Shown: one piece after another, positions 8,379 to 17,454 of the stretch
How positions within the stretch are numbered: position 1 is the stretch's first letter
Layout of the letters: the number at the start of each line of letters is the position of its first letter
Origin: Roseovarius halotolerans
Lineage (GTDB): Bacteria; Pseudomonadota; Alphaproteobacteria; Rhodobacterales; Rhodobacteraceae
Assembly (NCBI RefSeq): GCF_900172255.1
Contig: NZ_FWFU01000003.1
Coordinates: 310,001 to 374,000, forward strand
Length of the DNA stretch: 64,000 nt
Direction of reading: 5' to 3'
Translations under genes and position numbers: made by a program
Notes under the pieces: generated by a model
The model's input: only the letters and a program-made list of their open reading frames with translations
Database searches by the model: none
What the model was told of the DNA's origin: nothing

Positions 8379-10095
8379 TGTGACCCCAAGCCCAATTCAT
8401 CAACGCTGTAGTAATGCCCGTCAGATCGGCATGTAGCGAGGAATAACTGGGAGCTAAAATGTTCTTTGCTATATGTTCATATGGCGCAATCCGCTTGAAC
8501 CAACCGTCTCCACTGCGCGCTGCGAGGCCCAGTATGCCGGCGGTTGCAGGCTGAAGCGTATTTGTTTCCGCCCAACTCTTTGCTTGTGCTAGATTGAATT
8601 GGTTTTTTGATGCAGTACGGATCTGTGCGTCGACCTTATCACCGTTTGGCAAAGAAACGGCGTAGTCCAACAACGACGCAATGACCTGCCCGGTGGCGCA
8701 CCGGAAAATCGCATCTTCTAGAGCACATTGGTTTGGCCACTTGAATACTGTGCCTCCACCAGAAACAAACGCCTCTTCATCATCGGCCCCGAGAGGAACG
8801 TCACTATCCATGAAAATTGATACATTGTACCCGAGGCGGAGAAGTTCATTCGCTGGAGAAAGCACCTTTTTCGCTCCACCTCCGTCAACCAGCACGGTTC
8901 CAAGCGCTTCCATTGAAACATTTCCAAGGCCGCAACTATACTGATCGAACCCTCTTATAAAGCCTATCTCAGACTTGCCTTCACAAATGATCACTCGTTT
9001 GGCCAGAAATGCCTCTGGGTTACTTCTCAGCAATCCCTGAGCACTATCAGAAGCAGAATGGGCAAGATGTTTTCCGGTGGTTTTGTCAAGACGCAGCAAC
9101 GTCAACTGGGTGTGGTCTAACTCTCTCAAAACAACTGGCGAATGGGTCGTTGCGTAAACCTGTTGGGTAGCCGACGTGTCCTTCGCGCCCAGCGTGTTGA
9201 GCAAGCTTCGTATCCGATGCGGTTCCAGACCCGTTTCCAACTCATCAACCAAGGCGATGCTAGCGGATGTTGCGACCTTTCTTGCCAAGCCTGCAACCAG
9301 CAGGCGTTTTGATCCAGTACCCAAAGATGAAAGCGGAATGTTGTTCGCGTCATGCAGCGCAATCGCTCCAGTACCAAACTTGACTGAGTTTGCATCGAGT
9401 AACGCGTGTACCGACCCAGCCGTCGGTACGCCCAACTCATCAGCAGACTTCTTCACCACATCGAGGCTGTCCGTCAGTTCCTTGTTTGCTGTACTGCCAA
9501 AGTCTGCTCGGGCTTTTCGAGCGGCATCGGACAAACCTTCTGTCAGTGCCAGCTTTTCATCCGTCAATCTTTCAAACAGTGCACCACGTCGCCATGCGAG
9601 GTGCCAGTCAGGGTGATCTCCGAGTCGCAATGGGGAGCAGGTTTGGCGATCCTCCCACCGTAGATTTCGCTCGGCACCCTTAGCCTTCGCCCGCTTCGAC
9701 AAAAGTGACCATTGTGGTTCTAGGTCTTTTTCAACCTTCAGTCGGAGCACCAAAATTGTTTCTAATCCGTGGCCAGGCTCATCTTCAAATTTTCCCGTAG
9801 AGGAGTTGTAGCCGCAAAAATAGTCGCCATAGGCATCAATTGAGAGAAGTGACGTTTCAAGCGCACCGAGTGCAACCAAGATCTTTATTGGCTCGCTGGT
9901 GTCCGTCTTATGAAAATCGTAATCAGAAAACTGTGCGGAGCGTCTCGCACCAAGACAGTAGTCAATTGCGTCCAACACAGTAGTCTTGCCGCTGTCACCG
10001 ACCCCGATCAAACAATTCATGCCGTTGTTAGGCTTCCACGATAATTCTTTTATCGATCTGAAGTTTTGAACATTTAAGTAGACAATTTTCGGCAA
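8365..10095 (-). CDS. gajA: GajA, OLD-family ATPase/TOPRIM endonuclease of a Gabija system
   Basis: A 576-aa protein with an N-terminal ABC-type ATPase and a C-terminal TOPRIM nuclease. Walker A is at 31-39 (GVGDSGKTT), a signature-like LGTGSKR at 258-264, Walker B at 282-287 (LVDELE) and an H-loop in ATTHSP at about 316-321. The TOPRIM catalytic residues are visible as E372 in ICEGKSE and D430/D432 in MDSD. Length equals that of characterised GajA proteins (about 578 aa). GajA nicks or cleaves specific DNA when nucleotide levels fall. The start is a TTG at 10095 with an AGGAAG Shine-Dalgarno about a dozen bases upstream; no better ATG is present. All catalytic positions are intact, so the system is probably functional. 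Transcribed toward gajB. Confidence 0.92.
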   Translation of the reverse strand: MPKIVYLNVQNFRSIKELSWKPNNGMNCLIGVGDSGKTTVLDAIDYCLGARRSAQFSDYDFHKTDTSEPIKILVALGALETSLLSIDAYGDYFCGYNSSTGKFEDEPGHGLETILVLRLKVEKDLEPQWSLLSKRAKAKGAERNLRWEDRQTCSPLRLGDHPDWHLAWRRGALFERLTDEKLALTEGLSDAARKARADFGSTANKELTDSLDVVKKSADELGVPTAGSVHALLDANSVKFGTGAIALHDANNIPLSSLGTGSKRLLVAGLARKVATSASIALVDELETGLEPHRIRSLLNTLGAKDTSATQQVYATTHSPVVLRELDHTQLTLLRLDKTTGKHLAHSASDSAQGLLRSNPEAFLAKRVIICEGKSEIGFIRGFDQYSCGLGNVSMEALGTVLVDGGGAKKVLSPANELLRLGYNVSIFMDSDVPLGADDEEAFVSGGGTVFKWPNQCALEDAIFRCATGQVIASLLDYAVSLPNGDKVDAQIRTASKNQFNLAQAKSWAETNTLQPATAGILGLAARSGDGWFKRIAPYEHIAKNILAPSYSSLHADLTGITTALMNWAWGHNDRT

Positions 10096-10292
10096 AATAC
10101 TGAGCTTCCTGAACCAGATTCCTCACAACCTACCGGAGAAGCCGAGGCAGCATAAGACCATACTTGAAATCATGTGCCGGCGGCTGTGCCAAGCGATTGG
10201 AAGTCCGTGCTGGTCTATCCCGTGCATAAAGTATGCTCATGCAGCGGATGACGGCTTCCCGCCCCGCCTAGCAGAAAATCATGCCCAACACG

Positions 10293-12305
10293 CTATCGAG
10301 CAAGCAGCTTTTCGACATCACCCTCCTGCAGCATCGCTTCCATATCGTCCAAGCCATCGACGGCAGAGCGCATCTGCGCCTCATCATCCACCCCCATTGT
10401 CTCGGCATCCGCAACCTGGCTGCCAAAATCCATCTCCATCTGTCGCTGTTCCTCAGAGATAACAGCTTGAACGACGGGCGCGGTCTTCTTTGGGGCGACC
10501 TCGGTTTGCCCTGACGATTGGCCATCAGCAGCCTGGCGTGCGGCCTCAACGTCGGCCTCGGATCCGCCTGGCCCGTCCAGTGGCGGTGTCATCGGCATGG
10601 CCCGCATACTCAACGGCAGCGTGCCTTGCGATCCCCCTCCCCCCGGTTCCGGAAACGGCAACTCCCCCGTCTGCGCTGCATGGATGGCCTTAAACAGCCG
10701 GTCGTCAAAATACTGGATCCGCTTTGCCCGGACCGGCATCTGGGCATCGATGACCATGACGATTTCGTCGAGCGGTAGGCGGCGCGCCTCATCCTCGGGC
10801 AGGAGAGAGCTTTCTTCGGTCCGGGTCGACTGGCTGCGCCCTTCAAAGGGGTTCTTGCCGATGGACTGGGATCGCGTGATGACGGTCTTCGTGGTCTTGC
10901 CGACCGCCTTGCTCAGTTCCTCGACGGTTTTTTCATCCGAAGGCGTTAGGTAGAGCTTCACGCCCGCGTTGCCCTGTAGCGCGCGGCGGGTGTTCTCACC
11001 GTAGATTTCATCGAGGGCGGGGATGGTTTGCGTGACAACGGCCAGGTGACCGCGATAGGTGCGCAGGGTCTCGATACTCTCGACCACGATGGGCATCTTG
11101 CCGAGACGATTGAACTCGTCGAGCATGATCATCACTGGCCACGGCTCGTCTGGCCCGGGATCCTTTTCCTGCATGGCCGACAGAAGATCGGAGAAGAAGA
11201 GGCGGATCAGCGGCGCGAGGGGTTTCACCATGAGAGGCTGGACGACGAGATAGACCGAAAAGGGCTTCTTGCGGATGGTCCGGAAATCAAAATCCGACAC
11301 CGCCGTCGCCTCGTCGATGGCCGGGTTCTGCCACTGGTCCAGCCCAGAGGTCATCAGAAGCGAGACGTAGGAGGTCAGCGTGTCATTATTGGTCGAGGCC
11401 AGCCGAGTGAAGATCAACTTGGCAGCCCTGTTGTCCACCTCGTGGCCGCGCGCGAAATATTCCTTCTGCTTGTTCCCGCCCGAGGCTGCGATGCGGTAAA
11501 TCTCGCCTAAGGTGGGACGCTTGCGCTGGAAGGCGAGCAATCCGGCCGCCACGAAGAGATCGATCCCCCCTTTCAGAAGCCCCTGCACCCTGTCGTTGTC
11601 GCTTTGCAGGAAGAGCGTCGCCAGGAGCTGCAGTTCCATCTGCTGGCGCGCGGGGTCTTTCAGCTCAAAGATGCGCAGGAGCGGGTTGTAGCGATGCGTG
11701 CGCTTGCCCTCCCAATCGGTTGGGGCAAAACGATAGACCTTGTCGCCCTGGGCCGCGCGGTGCCGGGCCGTGGCCTCAAAACACTCGCCCTTCACATCGA
11801 GGGTGACGGCGGAGCCCTGCCAGGTCAGCAGGTTCGGAATGACGAAGCCCGTGGTCTTGCCGCGGCCCGTGGGCGCCACGATCAGCGCATGAGGGAAGAC
11901 TTTCGAGCAGATGTGTTTCGCGCGAGATTTTGGAGTACCGAGCTTGCCGAGGATGAACCCGGTTCCCGGTGCCCCGAAAAACCCATTGGTCTTCATCTCG
12001 CGCGCGCTCTGCCAATGGGTCTGGCCAAAGCGTGTGAGCGCGGCCCCCGACAGGGCGAGGCTCAGCATCATGCCGGCGGCGGCAAAGCTGCCGATGATCA
12101 GGTGGATACGCTGGGCATCTTCGGGGCGGCGATCGCGGATCGCCATGTAGTTCTGCGCGATATAGGCAAAGTCGATCTCGGCCCCGAAGCCAAGGTCCTG
12201 GTAGGTCAGCACCGCCGAGGCGATGGTATAGCCCATGGCGGCGGTCACCAGCGTGACAAGAAGCACACCGGTCGCGATCCGCGCTTTTCCCATGGCGGTG
12301 CTCAA
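10293..12305 (-). CDS. traG: TraG/VirD4-type type IV coupling protein
   Basis: A 670-aa membrane-anchored ATPase linking the relaxosome to a type IV secretion channel. Two N-terminal membrane segments (about residues 10-35 and 68-90) precede the motor domain. Walker A is at about 144-151 (APTGRGKTT), followed by TLDVKGE and a Walker B MIMLDEFNRLG near residue 365. The C-terminus is acidic. The first possible start is the TTG at 12305, overlapping the relaxase stop by 4 bp (TTGA); an in-frame ATG at 12293 is the alternative. No mating-pair-formation genes are in the window, so this portion provides mobilization only. Part of a three-gene mob operon with the relaxase and MobC-like protein. Confidence 0.92.
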   Translation of the reverse strand: MSTAMGKARIATGVLLVTLVTAAMGYTIASAVLTYQDLGFGAEIDFAYIAQNYMAIRDRRPEDAQRIHLIIGSFAAAGMMLSLALSGAALTRFGQTHWQSAREMKTNGFFGAPGTGFILGKLGTPKSRAKHICSKVFPHALIVAPTGRGKTTGFVIPNLLTWQGSAVTLDVKGECFEATARHRAAQGDKVYRFAPTDWEGKRTHRYNPLLRIFELKDPARQQMELQLLATLFLQSDNDRVQGLLKGGIDLFVAAGLLAFQRKRPTLGEIYRIAASGGNKQKEYFARGHEVDNRAAKLIFTRLASTNNDTLTSYVSLLMTSGLDQWQNPAIDEATAVSDFDFRTIRKKPFSVYLVVQPLMVKPLAPLIRLFFSDLLSAMQEKDPGPDEPWPVMIMLDEFNRLGKMPIVVESIETLRTYRGHLAVVTQTIPALDEIYGENTRRALQGNAGVKLYLTPSDEKTVEELSKAVGKTTKTVITRSQSIGKNPFEGRSQSTRTEESSLLPEDEARRLPLDEIVMVIDAQMPVRAKRIQYFDDRLFKAIHAAQTGELPFPEPGGGGSQGTLPLSMRAMPMTPPLDGPGGSEADVEAARQAADGQSSGQTEVAPKKTAPVVQAVISEEQRQMEMDFGSQVADAETMGVDDEAQMRSAVDGLDDMEAMLQEGDVEKLLAR

Positions 12306-14641
12306 TGGACCTGGCCCCGCTCGGTCTCGCCATCCACGTCTGTCGCGCGGTGTTTTTCATACTCGGCGTCGGCAAGTTCGTCGACCACCTGGCGCAAGGC
12401 CTCGGTGTTGGCCGTCGCCGCATCGGATTGCAGGTAGACCTTGGCGACATAGAGCCGGTCGAGACGGTCCTCGAGAACCTTGTCCAGCGCATCGGCATCG
12501 CCGGATGTGAGGCGGCCCAATTGGCGGTCATCCAGCACCCGCGCGATCTCGCCCCGGAAGGCGTCCCGCTCCGCCTCGGTCTCGAAGGGCGCGGACAACT
12601 CCCCCGCCCGCTCATGCTCCAGAACACGCGCAATCTCGTCTGCAAGGCGGTCGGCACGGTCAGACTGCGGCGCAGTTTCACCGCGGGCTGCGAGGAGAGC
12701 GTCGCGCGCTCCAGACCCCAGCCCCTCGCGCATCTCGGTTTCACGGCGGACCTGATTGATGACCTCCGTGTCGCGTATCCGGGCGACGGCCGCGTAGGTC
12801 GCGCCGAGCCCGCGGGCGAGGTGGGACGGCATGTCCGGATAGCGCGCGCGTAAGTCATCCGTGACTGCATCTGCAACGGGCGTGCGGAGGTCGCGTCCCT
12901 CCATGATGCGGTCGACCTCGCGGGTGATCGCACTGGCGCGGGCTACATCGGTGATGGTCTCCCGGTAGGGCTCAGACCGGTCGATCACATCGCCAGGGCG
13001 TGCGAGCAGCTCCGCATGTGCCTCGAGATACGCGCGCTGCTCCGCCTCGATCCGGCGCTCTGCCCTTGAGACCACCTCCCAATCCCGGTCCTCGATCTGC
13101 TGCGCTGTCAGGCCGTCGGCGCGCATCTCCTGACGGATTGTCCCTTCCATCGCCCGGACCGCGTCCCGGTGATAATGGAACCGCTCGCTGACCGGTTCCG
13201 CTTCCATGACGCCATCCCGGCGCAGCACGTTCTCGCGCTCCAACAGCGTGCCAAGTTCCACATGCACGTCATTGAGAATGTCGCGCGCCTGTTCCAGATC
13301 GGCGCGGCGTTCGAGGTTCAGATCGCGCGCCTCGGCCACCTTGGAGAGATCATCGGCGATCCATTGATGTTCGAGCGCGGCACTCGAGGCCCTGGTTTCG
13401 ATCCGGGCCACCACTTCCGATGTGCTGATCCCGGTGCCGCGCAGGGCCGCGTCAATGCGCGCTCTCAGGTCGGGCTCGGCCAAACGCTCAAGCTGGTTGG
13501 TGTCGATGTTCGCCTCGGAATAGATCCCACCATCCGAGGGTGTCTCTGACAGCGTGGATGATCGCAAACCGAGAGGCTGCATGTGCTGGACCTGCGCCTG
13601 AATTTCGATGAGGCGTTTTTCCAGCACTGGACGTTCCGCATCGGGCTTCTCGGCAATCATGCCCTGCACCCGCGCGAGCTTCTCCGCATAGAGGCTTCTC
13701 AGATCCTCGAAGCTTTGATCCTCGGCCATATACACATCTCCTGTTCGATCCACCTGCCCGCCGCGCGCCAGCACCTCGCCCGCGCGGAAGAGCGCCGCCG
13801 CAATATCCTCGCGGGCTTCGCGCGAAGCCTCCGCGGCAAGCGAGTGGTAGACGGTTCTGGTATTGGCGATCTCCGCCAGCGTCCGCGTCAGGTCGGCCCC
13901 CACGCGTTCGCGCTCGCGGGGCGCGCGCCCCTCTTCCTTCGCCGCATAGACCTCGCGGGTCCGGGCGGGGTAATGCACGACACCGCGATCGACCCGGCGC
14001 GTGGCTTCCAGGCGCACGCCGTATTTCTCCGCCTCCACGACCATGGCGAGGCGGAAGTCGTCATAGTTGAAGCGGTGGTTGCGCCCCAGAAAGAAGAACT
14101 CGCCTTCCTGCGAGCGACGGTTCAACACCAGATGCGCATGGGGGTGATCGCGGTCCTCATGAACCGCGATGATGTAGTCGAAATGCCCCGCGTCACTCTG
14201 GAAGAACCGCTCGGCCACATCCGTCGCGATGTCACGCACATCCTCACCGCGCGTGCCGATGGGGAAAGACATGAGCATGTGGGTGGTCTGCCCGAGCTTG
14301 GGCTTAAAGCCCGCATCCCACCGCTTGGCAAAGCGCTCGGTGAGGTCCTTGATGTCCTTCGCTTCGAGCTTCGTCTTGCCATCGAGGAACCCGCTACTGT
14401 CCACGATATGGGTGGACTTGGTGGTGAGGTAATCGAGCTGGTTCATCAGCTGCGATTTGGTATGCGTGCCCCCGCCCCGGATCGCCTTGAAGACGGCTGG
14501 CCGATGCCCTGCCGCCGCGCGCACAAGCTGGCTCTGCTTGGCGACATGCAGCCCCTGCATCGAGCCCCGGATCCGGCTCCAGCCATCCCGGAAGACCTCG
14601 CCGGTGACGGCATCGACGGCATCATTCAGCCGCATGGGCAA
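12302..14641 (-). CDS. Relaxase / mobilization nuclease (HUH-type)
   Basis: A 779-aa conjugative relaxase that would nick oriT and stay covalently bound to the transferred strand. The metal-binding histidine motif appears at residues 161-170 as HEDRDHPHAH followed by LVLNR, typical of VirD2/TraI-like relaxases; the catalytic tyrosine is probably one of those in the first 75 residues (Y71 in QLDYLTTK). The C-terminal half is long, charged and probably helical, with no recognisable helicase or primase motifs. It overlaps the MobC-like gene by 20 bp and traG by 4 bp, giving a tight mob operon. The exact MOB class cannot be fixed by eye, though the architecture resembles MOBP/MOBQ proteins of alphaproteobacterial plasmids. 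Confidence 0.88.
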   Translation of the reverse strand: MPMRLNDAVDAVTGEVFRDGWSRIRGSMQGLHVAKQSQLVRAAAGHRPAVFKAIRGGGTHTKSQLMNQLDYLTTKSTHIVDSSGFLDGKTKLEAKDIKDLTERFAKRWDAGFKPKLGQTTHMLMSFPIGTRGEDVRDIATDVAERFFQSDAGHFDYIIAVHEDRDHPHAHLVLNRRSQEGEFFFLGRNHRFNYDDFRLAMVVEAEKYGVRLEATRRVDRGVVHYPARTREVYAAKEEGRAPRERERVGADLTRTLAEIANTRTVYHSLAAEASREAREDIAAALFRAGEVLARGGQVDRTGDVYMAEDQSFEDLRSLYAEKLARVQGMIAEKPDAERPVLEKRLIEIQAQVQHMQPLGLRSSTLSETPSDGGIYSEANIDTNQLERLAEPDLRARIDAALRGTGISTSEVVARIETRASSAALEHQWIADDLSKVAEARDLNLERRADLEQARDILNDVHVELGTLLERENVLRRDGVMEAEPVSERFHYHRDAVRAMEGTIRQEMRADGLTAQQIEDRDWEVVSRAERRIEAEQRAYLEAHAELLARPGDVIDRSEPYRETITDVARASAITREVDRIMEGRDLRTPVADAVTDDLRARYPDMPSHLARGLGATYAAVARIRDTEVINQVRRETEMREGLGSGARDALLAARGETAPQSDRADRLADEIARVLEHERAGELSAPFETEAERDAFRGEIARVLDDRQLGRLTSGDADALDKVLEDRLDRLYVAKVYLQSDAATANTEALRQVVDELADAEYEKHRATDVDGETERGQVH

Positions 14642-15215
14642 ACTCCCTCAGCGCGGCCGTAGCCTCGAGCTGCATCGCGTCCCGACGGCGCCGCAGGAGC
14701 AGGTCGATTTCGTCAGCGGAATCGAGGATGAACCGCGCCAGCCCGCGCATTTGCGCGAGGCGCAATTCGGAGAACTCGGCACGCGTGCCGCCATCAGCCC
14801 CCTGCCCCATCCGGTTGACCTTGGTCATCTGCTTGGCGATCTGCGCAACCCCATTGCCGACCTCATGGAGCGAGGCCCTGTAGCGCGCCATCTCGGCCGC
14901 CATCTGCGCGTCCGGAACGAACACCCCGCCGGCCGCTTGAATGAGCCGCCGCAGCCCCTCGGCACGGCTCTCGATCCCGGCCTTCGCCAACACCTCGTCG
15001 AGCGCCTCAAGCTCCGCAGCCGTGACCTTCACACTGACCGCCGAGACCGGGATCGCGGCATCCATCTGACGCTCGGCATCGGCTTTCAGAACGTAGCGCA
15101 CGGCCCGCGATGTGACCTCGAAACGCTCAGCCAGCTCAGACGTCGACACACCCTCCGCGGCCTCGCGGACGATCTGCATCTTCTCGATCTCTGTCAGGCG
15201 TTTTGTTCGGGACAT
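14622..15215 (-). CDS. MobC-like relaxosome accessory protein with HTH
   Basis: About 197 aa. The N-terminus carries a helix-turn-helix (EIEKMQIVREAAEGVSTSEL region, residues ~8-45), and the C-terminal half contains the MobC-like pattern in which a helical segment with GNGVAQIAKQMTKVNRMG is followed by a long helix. Such proteins bind oriT and help the relaxase load. The ATG at 15215 is preferred over a GTG at 15245 because AGGAAATAGGGGG lies just upstream of it. It is first in the operon, overlaps the relaxase start by 20 bp, and faces a gene-free hairpin-rich region that may be oriT. Function rests on position and the MobC-like segment. Confidence 0.72.
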   Translation of the reverse strand: MSRTKRLTEIEKMQIVREAAEGVSTSELAERFEVTSRAVRYVLKADAERQMDAAIPVSAVSVKVTAAELEALDEVLAKAGIESRAEGLRRLIQAAGGVFVPDAQMAAEMARYRASLHEVGNGVAQIAKQMTKVNRMGQGADGGTRAEFSELRLAQMRGLARFILDSADEIDLLLRRRRDAMQLEATAALREFAHAAE

Positions 15216-15440
15216 GCGGAAGAAAGACCCCCTATTTCCTGCCACCTTCCACCAAGGCTGACCCCACCTTACGATAATATACTACACTGTCAATTATATA
15301 CTTACGTAGCATTCAGGCTCAGGCAGCCTTGGTGTCCGCTTCGCGCCGCGGCCCGCAGGGACGCGGCTCTGCCACCCTCACCATCGGGAGACCCACCTGT
15401 CCAATGGGTCCCCTTCCCCAGCACCGCCCGAGGGTCTGGC

Positions 15441-15458
15441 CGAACACGCACGTGTTCG
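15441..15458. repeat. Inverted repeat, 8-bp arms
   Basis: CGAACACG and CGTGTTCG separated by CA form a perfect inverted repeat within the region upstream of the mob operon. It could be a relaxosome protein site or part of oriT; no T-run follows, so a terminator is unlikely. Confidence 0.55.
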
Positions 15459-15521
15459 GACGGAACCGCGGGCGGGCGCAAACCCCACCGACAGGGCGGA
15501 CAGGCAGGGTCAAGGAGGGCC

Positions 15522-15542
15522 AGATTTGGCTCCGCCAAATCT
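15522..15542. repeat. Inverted repeat, 9-bp arms
   Basis: AGATTTGGC and GCCAAATCT flank TCC, a perfect hairpin. oriT regions commonly hold such a repeat next to nic. No T-run on either side. Confidence 0.55.
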
Positions 15543-15732
15543 CTGCCGCAAAAACCGGGAGGCCCTGGCCTGCCTGTTTTTGTGGATGGCCCCCTTGAGG
15601 CTGACTGGCCGGTCTGTCGCGGCCGGATCATTCCGAGCGGCGATCGTCCGTTGCGCGCGCAGCGACCGGCACCAAGAGGAGGTCACCTCGGGCGAACTGA
15701 CCGCCGGACACGGCATCCCTGGAACAGGGATC

Positions 15733-15763
15733 GGGCCGCCCCAAGATCGTCCTGGGGCGGCCC
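15733..15763 (-). terminator. Strong GC hairpin after the 15780-15986 gene
   Basis: GGGCCGCCCCA (15733-15743) pairs exactly with TGGGGCGGCCC (15753-15763) around a 9-nt loop, 17 bp past the stop of the minus-strand gene at 15780. There is no U-tract, so it may be a weak or Rho-assisted terminator or an mRNA-stabilising stem. Confidence 0.45.
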
Positions 15764-15779
15764 ATCCTCGCCAGAGGAT

Positions 15780-15986
15780 TTAGTCCTGGGGATCTTTCGC
15801 GCTCGGCGGGAACATCACCAGCTCCGAGACCGCGACCGGGAAATCGAGCTTGAGGCTGAAGAACTCCGAGCCATCCCCGTTGCGGGTGTTGCGGAACATG
15901 GCGCCCACGCGTTGAAAGCGGGTGCGCTCCTGGCCATCGGTATCGGTGAACTTGACGGGGACGGTGGCGACGTAGTGGTTGGTCAT
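15780..15986 (-). CDS. Small conserved plasmid protein, unknown function
   Basis: 68 aa, starting MTNHYVATVPVKFTD. A textbook ribosome-binding site (AAGGAGAGACCC) lies just upstream of the ATG at 15986, and the composition (alternating hydrophobic and polar residues, ending in an acidic tail) suggests a small beta-rich soluble protein. I do not recognise a named domain. The leader AAGGAGAGACCC recurs in front of a plus-strand ATG at 16174, 190 bp away. Transcription would end at the hairpin 15733-15763. Confidence 0.65.
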   Translation of the reverse strand: MTNHYVATVPVKFTDTDGQERTRFQRVGAMFRNTRNGDGSEFFSLKLDFPVAVSELVMFPPSAKDPQD

Positions 15987-16524
15987 TTGGGTCTCTCCTT
16001 GTTGCGATGGGGATCACCCGGCACGGGGGCAAGAGGGCCGGTCGCAAGCGCAAATGCGGAGGGTCCGCGGCTAGCCGTGGAAGCCGTATTTGTGCTTGCC
16101 GAAGCGTGAGCTGAGGGCACGATTGGGCCGACCCCGTGCGATCCACATCTATGAGCAAAAAGGAGAGACCCGGATGACCCTTGCTATCACGCAGCCGCCA
16201 CCATCCGCGTCCGCGTCCCACCGAGCCTGGCCGGGGTGCTGACGGAGCCCGCCCGCGTGGATGCGATGTTCCGAAACACGCCCCGAGGGACGTGCAGGTC
16301 TTCAGCCTCATGTGCGACGTCTCGACCCCTCGCGTCTTGCGCTACTGACGATGTGCGTGATGGGCTCACCATCCCCATCCTGTACCGATGCGGATGGGCC
16401 GCACTCTGACGGACTGGGTAGAGGGATAACGGTGCTGGACGCCGCAGACTGCCGATCGCGCATGACCGATCGCACGCGCCATGAGACATGACGAAAGGGC
16501 CGCGCCAAGCGCGACCCGCTCTCT
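15987..16524. other. Gene-free stretch with a relic translation start
   Basis: No convincing gene on either strand. On the plus strand AAGGAGAGACCCGG precedes an ATG at 16174 whose frame closes after 22 codons. Another frame over 16192-16410 stays open for about 70 codons without a start, so this could be a frameshifted remnant. The overlapping minus-strand frames at 15628-16311 and 16187-16759 have skewed Arg/Pro/Ser composition and look like shadows. Confidence 0.4.
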
Positions 16525-17454
16525 TCAATCCTGCGCGGTTTTCTTCGCCGGGTCCGCAACCCGCATGACTGTCAGGCCTTTGGCTTCCGCCTTCTGCCCG
16601 AGGTTCAGCGCGACCCCGTTGCCGCCGAAGAGTACAACCCCCGTCGCCGCGAACTTGTCGTCCAGCATTTCGTCGTTGCACTTGAACGGTGCCGCCCGGC
16701 CATGCGCGGACCAGCGCGGATCGAAGCGCGCCTGTGCTATCCCGCGTGCCCGGGCCCACCGAGCCGCAATCATCTCCGCCCCGTGCTTGCCACCCTTATG
16801 GCAGAGGAAGATCTCCTGATTGCGGTTCTGCTTGATCCGTTCGCGAACCTTGTCGAGCGTGTTGAAGATCACATCGACATCGGTCCAGTCGGTGGCGCCT
16901 GAGACGATCAGGGGCACCCCCGCGACTTTCGACTTCTCGGCGGTTTCACGGTCGTGCTGCTCCAGCAGCTGCCGCGCCTCGAAAACGGCACCCGTCTCCT
17001 GCGCCCGGACGCTTGCGCGCGACCCGGCTGCCGGGATGAAGGCGTGGCCCGTCTCGACCTCGTAGCATTCCGCCGCCGCCTCGCTCATCACCTCGATTGC
17101 GCCGACAATCTCGCGCAGCTGCAGAAAACGGGCCTGCGCCTCTTCGAGCGCGGTCTCGGCGATCTCCGATCCGTCGTGGGATTTTGCCAGCGCGCCGATC
17201 TTGTCGGCGGTGCGGTCGACCTCCTTGCCGAGCGCCACCTTGCGGCGCTGCAGGATCGTCGCGAGCCCATGGGCCAGCGGTTCGATTTCGGCTTCAAGCC
17301 CGGTCCCGCGCAGCTGACCGAGCAATGCCTCAAAGCTCTCGCGGATGATGTGGTCTGTCAGGATGTGATCCTCGGGGATCGGCAGCTGCGCGTCCTTCTC
17401 GGTCATCCCGAAAAGTTCGATCGTCTCGTAGGTGTTTGCGGTGTCGTAAGCCAT
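16525..17454 (-). CDS. DUF2493 (SLOG/YspA-like) domain protein
   Basis: About 309 aa. The C-terminal 130 residues (from VAGVPLIVSGATDWTDVDVI) form the DUF2493 domain, a Rossmann-like SLOG-superfamily fold thought to bind nucleotides or nucleotide-derived ligands; HKGGKHGAEMIAARWA is the characteristic central motif. The N-terminal part is helical and of unknown role. The frame is open upstream to 17505, but GGAG lies 7-8 bases before the ATG at 17454 (MAYDTANTYETIELFG), which is chosen. This is a common resident of alphaproteobacterial plasmids, function unproven. SLOG proteins elsewhere act in nucleotide-signal defence, but nothing here ties it to the CBASS operon except proximity. Confidence 0.8.
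   Translation of the reverse strand: MAYDTANTYETIELFGMTEKDAQLPIPEDHILTDHIIRESFEALLGQLRGTGLEAEIEPLAHGLATILQRRKVALGKEVDRTADKIGALAKSHDGSEIAETALEEAQARFLQLREIVGAIEVMSEAAAECYEVETGHAFIPAAGSRASVRAQETGAVFEARQLLEQHDRETAEKSKVAGVPLIVSGATDWTDVDVIFNTLDKVRERIKQNRNQEIFLCHKGGKHGAEMIAARWARARGIAQARFDPRWSAHGRAAPFKCNDEMLDDKFAATGVVLFGGNGVALNLGQKAEAKGLTVMRVADPAKKTAQD

Larger units (their letters stand above)
15216..15779. other. Gene-free hairpin-rich region, candidate oriT and mob promoter
   Basis: No convincing gene. At 15263-15315 there is a short AT-rich tract containing an exact TATAAT on the minus strand (15293-15298), a plausible -10 element for the mob operon. CTTACG occurs twice in this tract. Two strong inverted repeats follow (15441-15458 and 15522-15542), and a GC-rich hairpin lies at 15733-15763. 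Relaxosome operons usually keep oriT immediately upstream of the accessory gene, so nic is most likely here, but I cannot identify the nic sequence. Reading frames on both strands are GC-driven shadows lacking ribosome-binding sites. Confidence 0.45.

Noticed and set aside
11776-12933. 385-codon open frame on the minus strand
   Set aside because: Same strand but another frame across the end of the relaxase and start of traG; Arg/Ser/Pro-rich translation typical of a shifted high-G+C frame.
14457-16109. 550-codon open frame on the plus strand
   Set aside because: Runs antisense to the relaxase and MobC-like genes and across the hairpin region; its length reflects high G+C, with no motif or start signal.
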